From positions 744,001-808,000 of the forward strand of contig NZ_BPWE01000001.1 of assembly GCF_020884755.1 (NCBI RefSeq): a DNA stretch of 64,000 nt. Reading direction: 5' to 3'. This document shows, piece after piece, positions 31,494-40,150 of this stretch; positions within the stretch are counted from its first letter, which is position 1, and the number at the start of each line of letters is the position of its first letter. The position numbers and the translations under genes are program-made. This DNA is from Bifidobacterium mizhiense. Lineage in GTDB: Bacteria; Actinomycetota; Actinomycetes; Actinomycetales; Bifidobacteriaceae. The notes under the pieces are model-generated. The model ran no database searches, was not told the origin of the DNA, and saw only the letters and a list, made by a program, of their open reading frames with translations.

Positions 31494-32146
31494 AAGTCCT
31501 CCCTGCCCAGATCGTTCATCAGCAGATGTATCCAAACCAGACCGAGAACATAGAAGGCCACCCCAAGGATCAGACATATAGTTCCCAGGCCTGGGCGACA
31601 TAGGAAGGACAACGGTCGCGCACCCATGAACTCCCCCATGATGATGGTCAACACCGGCAAGGTCGACAGGAGGCGGATCGTGGCCCTGGGCACAGCAAAG
31701 GCTTTTTCTCGGGCCTCATCCAGAGCCGCCCGCCGCCTCTGCATAGCTGCCACGGTCCGCAGCCCATCAGAAGCCCGACAGCCCAGGATGGCGCTGAGTC
31801 CATAGCAGGCCATCAGAGCCTGGGCCATAATTGTCAAAGTCGGCCCCCGTTCCTGAGGCAAGCATCGGTTCTCCAACATGACCATGACACGTTCCCGTGT
31901 GACCTCCTGGGTGGCGAACCGCCGCCCGGATGCCTCCTCGAAAGCCTCTACCAGACCGCCTCCATTGTCGACATAGGCCAGCAGGGAAGTGACCAGCACC
32001 GCCAGGCCGGGCCGATCCGACTGCCTCGAGGGCCTGACTGACATGGCCTTCAGTCGTGCGGCTGCGCTGCCGCTAGGCGCAAGCGCGGCCAGACAGGCAA
32101 TAGCCGTCATCATTGCAGCCAGCCAGGCCACAGTCTCATCATCCAT
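31484..32146 (-). CDS. Tad platform protein (TadB-like)
   Basis: A 220-residue membrane protein with an N-terminal hydrophobic helix, a cytoplasmic T2SSF-like domain (DNGGGLVEAFEEASGRRFAT) and two C-terminal helices (LLSTLPVLTIIMGEFMG and CLILGVAFYVLGLVWI). ATG at 32146 has GAGGTGG upstream; a TTG at 32158 is less likely. It follows tadA by 12 bases and is the second platform subunit. Confidence 0.82.
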   Translation of the reverse strand: MDDETVAWLAAMMTAIACLAALAPSGSAAARLKAMSVRPSRQSDRPGLAVLVTSLLAYVDNGGGLVEAFEEASGRRFATQEVTRERVMVMLENRCLPQERGPTLTIMAQALMACYGLSAILGCRASDGLRTVAAMQRRRAALDEAREKAFAVPRATIRLLSTLPVLTIIMGEFMGARPLSFLCRPGLGTICLILGVAFYVLGLVWIHLLMNDLGREDLWI

Positions 32147-32158
32147 AATCCACCTCAA

Positions 32159-33247
32159 CTACGGAACGCTCGCCTGGGCGCTGGTCACAATGCCCCACCG
32201 CCTGGCGAACTTCGACCAAGCCGTTCCATATGTAGCGGCCCCTCGGCCCGTCCATGTACAGACGGCCTCCCCAAGAAGCCGGCCATCGGCTGCAGTTGTC
32301 AGTCGACCAATTTGAGCGATATGTCTATGCCCGCCGGAACGTTCCAGATGGATAACAGCATCGAACGCCCCCTGCGCCAGAGCAGCCAGGGCCCTCGGCT
32401 GCAACCCCGCCAGCAGCCCCAGAGTCGCCAGCCTGGCAGGGACGCGTTCTACATTGTCGGCATGCAGCGTTGCCATGCCACCCCGATGACCGGAATTGAA
32501 AGCCCGCAGCAGATCAGCTATCTCCTCACCCCGACACTCGCCCAGGATGATCCGATCGGGCCGCATGCGCAGTGTGGCCTTGACCAAATCGACCAGCCCC
32601 ACACCCCCTGCCCCTTCAACGTTGGACTCTCTAACAGCCAGGGAAACCATATTCCTGTGGCCGGCGATACGTCCAAGCTCACGGACCTCCTCCACGACGA
32701 CCAGCCGTTGCTCCTGCGGACACATGCCAAGGAGGGCTCGTAGGAGTGTGGTCTTGCCGGCACCCGTGCCTCCGGTTACCAGAATGCTGGCCCGATTGAC
32801 CACCAACGCCCGAAGGATGAAGAGCCAGCTGGCGGGACACAGCCCGGCAGCCGCCAGCTCCTCCAGCCCTGGCGGGTGTCTGTTGGGCAGTCTGATGGAA
32901 ATGGCGGCGCCCTCGGGAACGAGGGGGGCCAGCACGGCGTGGACCCTGATCCCCTCCCTGCTGGAAGCATCAGCCATAGGCCGGGCATCGTCCAGGCGAC
33001 GTCCTAGCTGAGCGCATAGCTGCACGGCAAAGTCCCTCACAGCTCGAGGGCCCGCGAATCCAGGCCGAAGCAGAACCTCCTCCATGCCCGCGCCTCGGTC
33101 GATCCAGACATGGCCCTGACCGGTCACTGCGATGTCGGTCACCGCAGGATCGTTCGTCAGCCCGTCCAAGTACCCGAAAGTGGGCGGCTGATCGGAATCG
33201 TTGTCAGGGAATGGATCTTCATTGCTTTTCCCACTTCCTATGATCAT
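32159..33247 (-). CDS. tadA: Tad/Flp pilus assembly ATPase (CpaF-like)
   Basis: A 362-residue secretion ATPase. It has the Walker A site LVTGGTGAGKTTLLRAL, the Asp-box region VVVEEVRELGRIAGHRNMVSLAVRE, Walker B RPDRIILGECRGEEI, and the His-box GGMATLHADN. The N-terminal part resembles CpaF (VTDIAVTGQGHVWIDR). It powers pilus assembly at the inner membrane. Its start overlaps the preceding gene by 4 bases, placing it early in the Tad operon. Confidence 0.93.
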   Translation of the reverse strand: MIIGSGKSNEDPFPDNDSDQPPTFGYLDGLTNDPAVTDIAVTGQGHVWIDRGAGMEEVLLRPGFAGPRAVRDFAVQLCAQLGRRLDDARPMADASSREGIRVHAVLAPLVPEGAAISIRLPNRHPPGLEELAAAGLCPASWLFILRALVVNRASILVTGGTGAGKTTLLRALLGMCPQEQRLVVVEEVRELGRIAGHRNMVSLAVRESNVEGAGGVGLVDLVKATLRMRPDRIILGECRGEEIADLLRAFNSGHRGGMATLHADNVERVPARLATLGLLAGLQPRALAALAQGAFDAVIHLERSGGHRHIAQIGRLTTAADGRLLGEAVCTWTGRGAATYGTAWSKFARRWGIVTSAQASVP

Positions 33248-34203
33248 TTGACAGCTCCAGACCGAACCGATTCGCGAGAAGAGATCTGTTCTCCTTTTTT
33301 TTGCCCGACGACGATCATCCCTGCGATCCGCTCAGCCAAAGGATGAAGGGCCCGCGCGTAGGCCCGCGGCACCCGTTCCAGGCCACGCCCATCCAGAACG
33401 GATGCCGACAGCTTCGATTGCGGCTTAAGAACCACGTCCACCGATCGGCCCAGAAAATCCTCCGCCTGTTCCGGGTCGACGCCATGACTGACCCGGTGCT
33501 GTGTGGGCATCATGCCAATCAGAGCCATGGGGGGCCTGCATGAAATCAATGGACTGTCTTGGACGCGATCACCAGAACCTCTTCGGCCGTCCAGAGCGTG
33601 GAGAAGCGCCTTCGCCCGTGCAAGGCCCAGCACGGTCATGTCCACCATCAACAGCGAAGGCAACCCTTTCAGCGAGCGCAGATTACCCAGACCCTGGCCC
33701 CGACCGGCATCAATCAGCAAGAGATCAGCAAATCCAGCCATTGCACTGACCGCCGCATCCAGGTCCCACCAGCCCTGTGGCGGAGCACTCCAAGGATCAT
33801 TGCTGAGCAGCGGAATGCCATCCCAGATCGGCAGTTCTTCACGGAGTGCCTGAGGATCCACCCGGCCCAGGGGCGCGTGGATTCGCCCAAGCCGCATGCC
33901 AGGCGCCCCCTCGATGCCGACCAGGACATCCATCCCTCCGCCATCCAGGTCCAGATCCACCAGGGCGCATGACAGGGCCATGTCCCGAAGCTGTTTGGCC
34001 ATCAGAGCCGTCATGGTTGTCAGCCCGATTCCTCCAGATGCCGAGAGAAAGACCAGACCGGTCACGGCGGACTCATATTCAGCATCTTTGCCCGCAATCC
34101 GCCGATCAGACAGGCTGGGTTGCTTGAACCGAACGACATCCTCGTCTTGCAGGCGATCCGATCCTGAGGATCCTGGAAAATCAAACTGTCGGACCGCGCC
34201 CAT
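33244..34203 (-). CDS. CpaE/Ssd-like MinD-family protein
   Basis: A 319-residue ParA/MinD-superfamily protein of the actinobacterial septum-site/CpaE-like group found at the head of Tad loci. The P-loop region reads FLSASGGIGLTTMTALMAKQ, so the Lys of the Walker A motif is Leu. The text CALVDLDLDGGGMDVLVG and LLIDAGRGQGL matches MinD-like folds. ATG at 34203 has AGGGAGAG upstream; a longer frame to 34440 adds unlike sequence. It probably positions the pilus machine or links it to division. Confidence 0.82.
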   Translation of the reverse strand: MGAVRQFDFPGSSGSDRLQDEDVVRFKQPSLSDRRIAGKDAEYESAVTGLVFLSASGGIGLTTMTALMAKQLRDMALSCALVDLDLDGGGMDVLVGIEGAPGMRLGRIHAPLGRVDPQALREELPIWDGIPLLSNDPWSAPPQGWWDLDAAVSAMAGFADLLLIDAGRGQGLGNLRSLKGLPSLLMVDMTVLGLARAKALLHALDGRRGSGDRVQDSPLISCRPPMALIGMMPTQHRVSHGVDPEQAEDFLGRSVDVVLKPQSKLSASVLDGRGLERVPRAYARALHPLAERIAGMIVVGQKKGEQISSRESVRSGAVK

Positions 34204-34723
34204 CACTCTCCCTGGTCGGTGTTCAGTAGGCAACCCAACTGAATTTAAGGAATGCGGGGCCCAGCCAGGCTCTCGCCCTTCCATGCCGCCTTTTACCATC
34301 ATCGGCGGTCTACCTATGCTCATTGCTGTCATGGCAACCAGTACATCCGCCCCCTGGCATCGGCACCAGCCCCTCGGGATTATGTGGTCGAATGACCCTA
34401 TGCCTCCACATCGCTTCGTCCTCACTGTGCACGAATTCATCGAGATTACGACACGCCTGAAACTGCAGTATTTTTGAGCCCGTATCCATGAAAGGCCTCA
34501 GATAATCACAGGGAAGCAACAGATTCCTCCAAACTTGGCGTATTCAGCCTGCCGTAATGCACGCAATCGCACAAAAAACCAAGCAGACCACTTTCTTCGC
34601 CCCAACTGCCAGGCATGCTTGCCAGCGGCCTGAAAACTGGCATAATGGCATATACAAGGACGGTTCGAGAATACGGAAGCCCACAAAGTGTATGGCCACT
34701 AGGACCGATACGTTGAACGGGTG
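34204..34723. other. Intergenic region without a gene
   Basis: This is the first part of the ~670-base divergent region between the Tad locus and ppk. It is less GC-rich than its neighbours, and the short reading frames here lack ribosome sites and protein-like composition. It should hold the Tad operon promoter on the minus strand. No tRNA was recognised. Confidence 0.5.
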
Positions 34724-34816
34724 TATAAGACTTGACCGTTGCAACGATGATGTTGTGCAGAGATTCCATCTGGACCGACCTTGTGGGAACGGCCTCCTGC
34801 GGGGGGCCGTTCCTAT
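34724..34816 (+). ncRNA. Candidate small RNA or ppk leader ending in a strong hairpin
   Basis: A TATAAG box at 34724-34729 is followed by ~55 bases containing a small hairpin (CAAC GATGAT GTTG). A 12-bp stem then follows: 34786-34797 pairs with 34802-34813 around a TGCG loop, with one G-U pair. The downstream bases are TATTTAT. This has the shape of an attenuator or short RNA ending ~60 bases before ppk. The transcript itself is inferred. Confidence 0.4.
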
Positions 34817-34825
34817 TTATCCACA
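34817..34825 (+). promoter_or_regulatory. DnaA box-like sequence upstream of ppk
   Basis: TTATCCACA, a perfect match to the bacterial DnaA box consensus, lies immediately after the hairpin and 52 bases before the ppk start. A single copy has limited weight. Confidence 0.35.
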
Positions 34826-34876
34826 AGCGTTATCAACGATTGCAGAGGACGGCACCTGCGAATAAAGTGCTATGGT

Positions 34877-37123
34877 ATGGTTCAGAAATTTGACGCACCC
34901 TCCAAGGCCTTGCTACGCAGCCAGATCGCGGAGCATATTGCCGAGACCGACGGCCAGGCACGGCACGTATCCAAGCACTCGGATCACCCGGTCTCGCCCT
35001 TGCCTGAGGATCGCTTTTTTGACCGGGAACTGAGCTGGCTCAAGTTCAACAAACGCGTGCTGGAACTGGCCGAAGACGAGAGCGTGCCCCTGTTGGAACG
35101 CGCCAACTTCGCCGCCATTTTTGCCAGCAACCTCGATGAGTTCTTCATGGTCCGCGTGGCAGGTCTGAAGCGTCGCGTGGACACTGGCATCGCTGTGACG
35201 GCCGCCAGTGGGATGAGTCCCCGTCAGCAACTGAGGGCCATCTCCGAACAAGCGCATAAGCTCCAAGACGAGCATGCCCACTATGTCATCGACCACATCC
35301 TGCCGGATCTGGCCGCCGAAAGCATCATCCTGCTGAGCTGGCCACAGCTGAGCAGCCAAGAGCAGGAACGGCTCACCAAGTTCTTCCGCAACCAGGTCTT
35401 TCCGGTCCTGACCCCGCTGGCCGTCGACCCGGCCCACCCCTTCCCTTATATCTCAGGCAACTCACTGAATCTGGCGGTCCTGGTGGAGAACCCGACCTCA
35501 GGCAAGACCCACTTCGCCCGCGTCAAGATTCCCGACAACCTCTCCCGTCTGGTTCCTGTCGACGATCTGACCGACGAAGAGGGCCGGGAGGAGCGCTACG
35601 GGTTCATCACCATGGAGAACCTGATCATCGCCCACCTGGAATACCTCTTCCCCGGCATGATCATCAAAGAGGCCCGCTCCTTCCGCGTCACCCGCAACGA
35701 AGACATTGACGTAGAAGAGGACGACGCAGAGAACCTGCTCAATGCCATGGAGAAGGAGTTGCTGCAGCGGCGGTTCGGACCGCCCATCCGCCTGGAGATT
35801 TCCGACTCCGCCTCTCCCTTCCTCTCCCAGCTGCTGGCCAGCAAGCTCCGGGTCAACCAGGAGGAGGTCTATCGGCTGCCTGCCCCCTTGGACTGCACGG
35901 TCCTGTTCGAGCTGCAGTCCATCGACCGGGCCGACCTCAAGTTTCGCCCCTTCATTCCCACCACCAACCGACAGATAGCCGAGGTGGAATCCAGCCAGGC
36001 CCAGGACATCTTCGCCGCCATCCGCGAGCATGACATCCTCCTTCACCACCCCTATGACTCCTTCTCTACTTCGGTTCAGGCCTTCCTGGAGCAGGCGGCG
36101 GCCGATCCGCGAGTACTGGCCATCAAGCAGACCCTCTACCGGACCTCGGGCAACTCGCCCATCATCAATGCCCTGGTGGATGCCGCACACGCCGGCAAGC
36201 AGGTCCTGGCCCTGGTCGAGATCAAGGCCCGGTTCGATGAGGAGGCCAACATCGCCTGGGCTCGTCAGCTGGAAAGGGCCGGCGTCCATGTGGTCTACGG
36301 CATTGTTGGGCTGAAGACCCACTGCAAGCTCTCCCTGGTGGTTCGTCAGGAGCAGGACGGCCTGCGTCGCTATTGCCACGTAGGCACCGGCAATTACAAC
36401 CCCAAGACCGCCCGCCAATACACCGACCTGGGTCTGCTCACCTGCGACCCGGTGGTGGGACAGGATCTGACCCGGCTCTTCAATCAGCTGTCAGGTTATG
36501 CGCCCAAGTCCTCCTTCCACCGCCTGCTGGTAGCCCCGCGCACGGTCCGCTCCGGGCTACTGCAGCGGATCGCCCGTGAGGAAGAGACCGCCCTGAACGG
36601 CAAGCCTGCGTGGATACGGATCAAGGTCAACTCCCTGGTGGACGAAAAGATCATCGACGCCCTCTATCGGGCCAGCCAGGCAGGGGTTCGCATCGACATC
36701 GTGGAGCGCGGCATCTGCTCCCTGAAACCAGGTGTGCCCGGACTGAGCGAGAATATCCGAGTCCACTCCATCCTGGGACGGTTCCTGGAACACAGCCGCA
36801 TCTTCGCCTTCGCTAACTCCCAAGGTCCTCAGATCGGCGAGGGTCCCCTGGCTGGACCTGAGGTCTGGATAGGTTCTGCCGATCTGATGCACCGTAACCT
36901 GGACCGCCGTGTGGAGGCGCTGGTCCGCATAACTGCGCCCGAGCAGGTGCAGGGATTGATCGACTATGTGGATCTGCAGATGGCCGACACCACCAGCTCC
37001 TGGCACATGCAGCCCGACGGCACCTACGTGCGCCACAGCCGCGATGACCAGGGCAAGCCTTTGGTCGACTCGCAGGAGTACCTGATCGACCGTCACACAC
37101 GAACCCCCAGGGCCAGGCGATGA
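34877..37123 (+). CDS. ppk: Polyphosphate kinase 1
   Basis: A 748-residue enzyme that builds polyphosphate from ATP. It starts with the N-terminal domain [19 protein letters not shown] and the [16 protein letters not shown] block. The catalytic histidine is in [16 protein letters not shown], followed by [20 protein letters not shown]; the second phospholipase-D-like domain includes [17 protein letters not shown] and [20 protein letters not shown] at 34877 gives the usual PPK1 length; a 32-codon longer frame is not family-like. It is followed by the Nudix/phosphatase fusion gene, as in mycobacteria. Confidence 0.95.
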   Translation: MVQKFDAPSKALLRSQIAEHIAETDGQARHVSKHSDHPVSPLPEDRFFDRELSWLKFNKRVLELAEDESVPLLERANFAAIFASNLDEFFMVRVAGLKRRVDTGIAVTAASGMSPRQQLRAISEQAHKLQDEHAHYVIDHILPDLAAESIILLSWPQLSSQEQERLTKFFRNQVFPVLTPLAVDPAHPFPYISGNSLNLAVLVENPTSGKTHFARVKIPDNLSRLVPVDDLTDEEGREERYGFITMENLIIAHLEYLFPGMIIKEARSFRVTRNEDIDVEEDDAENLLNAMEKELLQRRFGPPIRLEISDSASPFLSQLLASKLRVNQEEVYRLPAPLDCTVLFELQSIDRADLKFRPFIPTTNRQIAEVESSQAQDIFAAIREHDILLHHPYDSFSTSVQAFLEQAAADPRVLAIKQTLYRTSGNSPIINALVDAAHAGKQVLALVEIKARFDEEANIAWARQLERAGVHVVYGIVGLKTHCKLSLVVRQEQDGLRRYCHVGTGNYNPKTARQYTDLGLLTCDPVVGQDLTRLFNQLSGYAPKSSFHRLLVAPRTVRSGLLQRIAREEETALNGKPAWIRIKVNSLVDEKIIDALYRASQAGVRIDIVERGICSLKPGVPGLSENIRVHSILGRFLEHSRIFAFANSQGPQIGEGPLAGPEVWIGSADLMHRNLDRRVEALVRITAPEQVQGLIDYVDLQMADTTSSWHMQPDGTYVRHSRDDQGKPLVDSQEYLIDRHTRTPRARR

Positions 37124-37184
37124 TGATACGCCTGCAGGCCAGCAGGGCCGCCGCCAAGGCAGACGATTGGGATGGCACCCGGCC

Positions 37185-38264
37185 ATGAGCAGGACGGTCG
37201 AGGCAGCCGGAGCCATCCTCTACCGGTGGCGCACAAGCTTCCAGGGATGGATGAAATTCAGCGACGACGGCCGGGCGGCCCCGGGAGCCAGCCCACGCTC
37301 CGACCTTGACGAGCTGGAGCTCTGTCTGGTCCATCGCCCCAAGTACGACGACTGGAGCTGGCCCAAGGGCAAGCTGGAGAATCGTGAAACCCACATGCGT
37401 GCGGCCGTGCGCGAGGTGGGCGAGGAGACAGGCTGTCTTGTCCGGCTGGGGCCATACCTGGGAGATGCCGAATATCCCCTGAACAACGAGGGCCGATGCC
37501 GGGGCGGCAAGGGCGGCAGGCTCAAACATATCTGCTACTGGATGGCTACGCTGACCGACTCGGAACACGCCGCCGGTCAGAGCGCACTGCTGGGACCCAT
37601 CCACCGGCCTGATTCCAGGGAAGTCGACCAGATACGATGGGTCGGAGCCTCCGAAGCCCGCAAACTATTGACCCACCCCAGCGACAGAACCATACTGGAT
37701 GCCTTCGTGGACAGGGTGGAGCAGGGCGGCATCCGGGCTCGTCAGTTGATCATCGTCCGCCACGGCAAGGCAGTGGCACGCAAGGAGTGGACAGGCAAGG
37801 ACGCGAATCGTCCTCTGACCCCCAGGGGTGCCGGCACCTCCTACGCCCTGGCTCGGGAGCTGGCCTGCTTCGCGCCCGACCACCTCCTGTCCTCCCCCTG
37901 GATCCGCTGTGTGCAGACGTTACGACCCTACGCCGACGAGGTAGGTCTGCCCATGGAGATGGTGGCCTGCCTGACGGAGTCCTCCTACCATCGCCGCCCC
38001 CAACAGGCCCACAGCTGGTTGGACAGGCAGATGGCCGACCTGCTGACAGGAAACCGAACCACAATGATTTGCATGCATCGCCCGGTCCTGGGCGGGATCT
38101 TCGAAAAGCTGCGCGGGCTGTGCTCCAGCGGATCGCTGTCCAAACGGCTGCCCGACGACTCCCCCTTCATGCCCACCGGCAACGCCGTCGTCCTCAGTCT
38201 GACCGGCGACCCCAATCATCCGACCATCATCGACATACAGAAGGTGACTCCCATTGTCTACTGA
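37185..38264 (+). CDS. Nudix hydrolase fused to a histidine phosphatase (MutT1-like)
   Basis: A 359-residue two-domain protein. Residues ~5-170 form a Nudix domain with the box GKLENRETHMRAAVREVGEETG. Residues ~185-350 form a histidine-phosphatase (SixA/PGAM-like) domain with catalytic RHGKA, SSPWIRCVQTL and MHRPVLGG. This is the arrangement of mycobacterial MutT1, which degrades oxidised or diadenosine nucleotides. ATG at 37185 follows ppk by 61 bases. The next gene overlaps its end by 11 bases. Confidence 0.9.
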   Translation: MSRTVEAAGAILYRWRTSFQGWMKFSDDGRAAPGASPRSDLDELELCLVHRPKYDDWSWPKGKLENRETHMRAAVREVGEETGCLVRLGPYLGDAEYPLNNEGRCRGGKGGRLKHICYWMATLTDSEHAAGQSALLGPIHRPDSREVDQIRWVGASEARKLLTHPSDRTILDAFVDRVEQGGIRARQLIIVRHGKAVARKEWTGKDANRPLTPRGAGTSYALARELACFAPDHLLSSPWIRCVQTLRPYADEVGLPMEMVACLTESSYHRRPQQAHSWLDRQMADLLTGNRTTMICMHRPVLGGIFEKLRGLCSSGSLSKRLPDDSPFMPTGNAVVLSLTGDPNHPTIIDIQKVTPIVY

Positions 38265-38973
38265 CAGCAACTCCAGAATCGGCTCATCCTCAATCCGGTC
38301 CTCCCGCACGGGATTCGTGGCGTCCGGCACCGGAGCATCCCGACCCTCACGCCCGGGCCAGCTGGATCCGGCCATCGCCGACCAGCTCTCCGGAGGCATG
38401 GACCCGCAGCAGATCAGCGAGATGAGTCACGTTTCAGCCGCCTCCCTGCTGGACCGGGTCCACCACAGCGCCGACCCCGTCATCGTAAAACGGGTTCTGA
38501 CCCTGGTGGACCGCGAGGGCGTGGATGTCGTGGCCGAGCTCTGGAGCGATAGCGACCCCGACTCCCTGCCCGGCATCCTATGGCGGCTCTACATGCTTCG
38601 CAGCTGGATGCGTAAGGACGCTGATGGAATCAGTCGGCTGTGGCGGCTGGGCGAACCCACCGACACCGCTGCATCAGCTATAGCCGGCGTCGATCAGGCT
38701 CCGGAGGCCGACGACATCATTCGAACCGCCGACTCCATCCTCTCCGGAGCCTTCACCGGCGACTTCGCCATAGCCCTGGAACGGGCCGGAGCCTTCTGCG
38801 ACGTGATCGCCCGCGGCATCAAGACCACCATCCGGGATGCTCAAAGCCGGCAGCTGGACGGTCAGGAAGCCAAGGAGGTGGACGCAGCACAGCGCACCGT
38901 CAACTCCCTCAATCAGACGGCCCGTGACTTCATGCGGGGCGCATCACTCTGGCGGCGAGGACGGCTGGAGTAG
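38254..38973 (+). CDS. Unknown actinobacterial protein
   Basis: A 239-residue protein that begins at a TTG with AAGGTGA upstream and overlaps the Nudix/phosphatase gene. A Ser/Arg-rich low-complexity start (~45 residues) is followed by a helical, soluble domain with SAASLLDRVHHSADPVIVKRV and GILWRLYMLRSWMRKD. A second helical part contains LERAGAFCDVIARG and VNSLNQTARDFMRGASLWRRG. I recognise no catalytic motif. Its place in a ppk operon suggests a phosphate or nucleotide link, but this is only context. Confidence 0.75.
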   Translation: MSTDSNSRIGSSSIRSSRTGFVASGTGASRPSRPGQLDPAIADQLSGGMDPQQISEMSHVSAASLLDRVHHSADPVIVKRVLTLVDREGVDVVAELWSDSDPDSLPGILWRLYMLRSWMRKDADGISRLWRLGEPTDTAASAIAGVDQAPEADDIIRTADSILSGAFTGDFAIALERAGAFCDVIARGIKTTIRDAQSRQLDGQEAKEVDAAQRTVNSLNQTARDFMRGASLWRRGRLE

Positions 38974-39052
38974 AACCCGCCACCCTTTCAAGCCGGAAGC
39001 GTAAGCGCGCCGTGAGCGCAGATCAGACCCGGGATGCCCTACAATGGGGACT

Positions 39053-39141
39053 GCGTCGGACCATGGCTAAGCCCCGGGCTCCGTTTGTTGCCGCTGCGAG
39101 CGGCGTTTGCGCCGACAGGCGCTTGCATGGTTCGGCGTTTT
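39053..39141 (+). ncRNA. Candidate multibranched structured RNA upstream of upp
   Basis: A TACAAT -10-like box at 39040-39045 precedes a segment whose ends pair over 12 base pairs (39054-39065 with 39126-39137, plus a G-U pair). Inside are a 6-bp hairpin (39090-39095 with 39099-39104), a 5-bp hairpin with a GACA loop (39109-39113 with 39118-39122), and a weaker GC-rich hairpin near 39070-39080. The closing stem is followed by GTTTTC. It ends ~80 bases before upp. I do not recognise it as a known RNA family. Confidence 0.5.
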
Positions 39142-39220
39142 CATTTCCATTCCCAAATTAAAGACAGCATGGCTTGCCGGTCGCTACCAGAAGCCGACCC
39201 GCTGAGCTACGCTGAGAGGT

Positions 39221-39859
39221 ATGGAACTTCACGTACTGGAACACCCGCTGATCGAGCACAAGCTGACCGTACTGCGGGACAAAAACACCCCTTCCAACAC
39301 CTTCCGCGAGCTGATCAGCGAACTGGTCATGCTGGAGGCTTACGAGGCCACCCGCAATCTGGACATCGAGGATCACCCCATCGAGACCCCGGTCGCTCCC
39401 ATGGTGGGCAAGAAGCTCTGCTCCCCGCGCCCTATGGTGGTTCCCATCCTGCGCGCCGGACTGGGCATGCTTGACGGCATGACCCGGCTGCTGCCCACGG
39501 CCGAGGTCGGATTCCTCGGCCTCAAGCGCGACGAGAACACCCTGGACATCATCACCTACGCCAACCGCCTGCCGGAGGACCTCTCTGGACGTCAGTGTTT
39601 CCTGCTGGATCCCATGCTGGCCACCGGTGGAACCCTGATCGCCGCCACCAAATACCTGGCCGAGCGCGGCGCCAAGGACGTGACCTCCATCAACATTCTG
39701 GCCGCTCCCGAGGGCCTGAACCGCCTCAAGGAGGAGATGGACCCCTCCATCAACCTTAAGGTGGTGGTCTGCGCAGTCGATCAGAAGCTGAACGAGCACG
39801 CCTACATCGTGCCCGGCCTGGGCGATGCCGGCGATCGTCTTTACGGCGTCATCGACTGA
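39221..39859 (+). CDS. upp: Uracil phosphoribosyltransferase
   Basis: A 212-residue pyrimidine salvage enzyme making UMP from uracil and PRPP. It has the N-terminal [27 protein letters not shown], the PRPP-binding [15 protein letters not shown] and the uracil-site [15 protein letters not shown] near the end. The length matches the family. It is monocistronic: the structured element lies before it and a Rho-independent terminator after it. Confidence 0.97.
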   Translation: MELHVLEHPLIEHKLTVLRDKNTPSNTFRELISELVMLEAYEATRNLDIEDHPIETPVAPMVGKKLCSPRPMVVPILRAGLGMLDGMTRLLPTAEVGFLGLKRDENTLDIITYANRLPEDLSGRQCFLLDPMLATGGTLIAATKYLAERGAKDVTSINILAAPEGLNRLKEEMDPSINLKVVVCAVDQKLNEHAYIVPGLGDAGDRLYGVID

Positions 39860-39897
39860 GCCAACGAACTGACGCGGGCATAAGCCCCATTCCTGGC

Positions 39898-39933
39898 GAG
39901 GATCCGAACCCTGCACGGTTCGGATCCTTTTTT
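39898..39933 (+). terminator. Rho-independent terminator of upp
   Basis: The stem AGGATCCGAACC pairs with GGTTCGGATCCT around a short CTGCAC loop, and is followed by a run of six T. It starts about 40 bases after the upp stop codon. Confidence 0.92.
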
Positions 39934-39964
39934 CAATAGCCTTCTATGACAGCCCTAGCTGATG

Positions 39965-40028
39965 GCACTTGGCAGGGTGGCCACTCCGTCCGTGCTCCTC
40001 CTGTCCTCTCGCACCCCTCGCCAAGTGC
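39965..40028 (+). promoter_or_regulatory. Long imperfect hairpin upstream of the FtsX-like permease gene
   Basis: GCACTTGGC at 39965-39973 is the exact complement of GCCAAGTGC at 40020-40028. The pairing continues inward (AGGGTG with CACCCCT) with two bulges, giving about 15 base pairs around a ~32-base pyrimidine-rich loop. It ends ~120 bases before the permease start. It could be a leader structure or a protein-binding inverted repeat. Confidence 0.4.
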
Positions 40029-40150
40029 ACAATCCCTCATTGCCACCCTGGTTCTCCCCTGGTCTGACCCTGAAAACACCCTGAGTGGGCTATCTCCCGG
40101 TGTTGCAATAAGAACAGCGGCAGCATTCAAGGGCGAGAAAGGAGCACACC

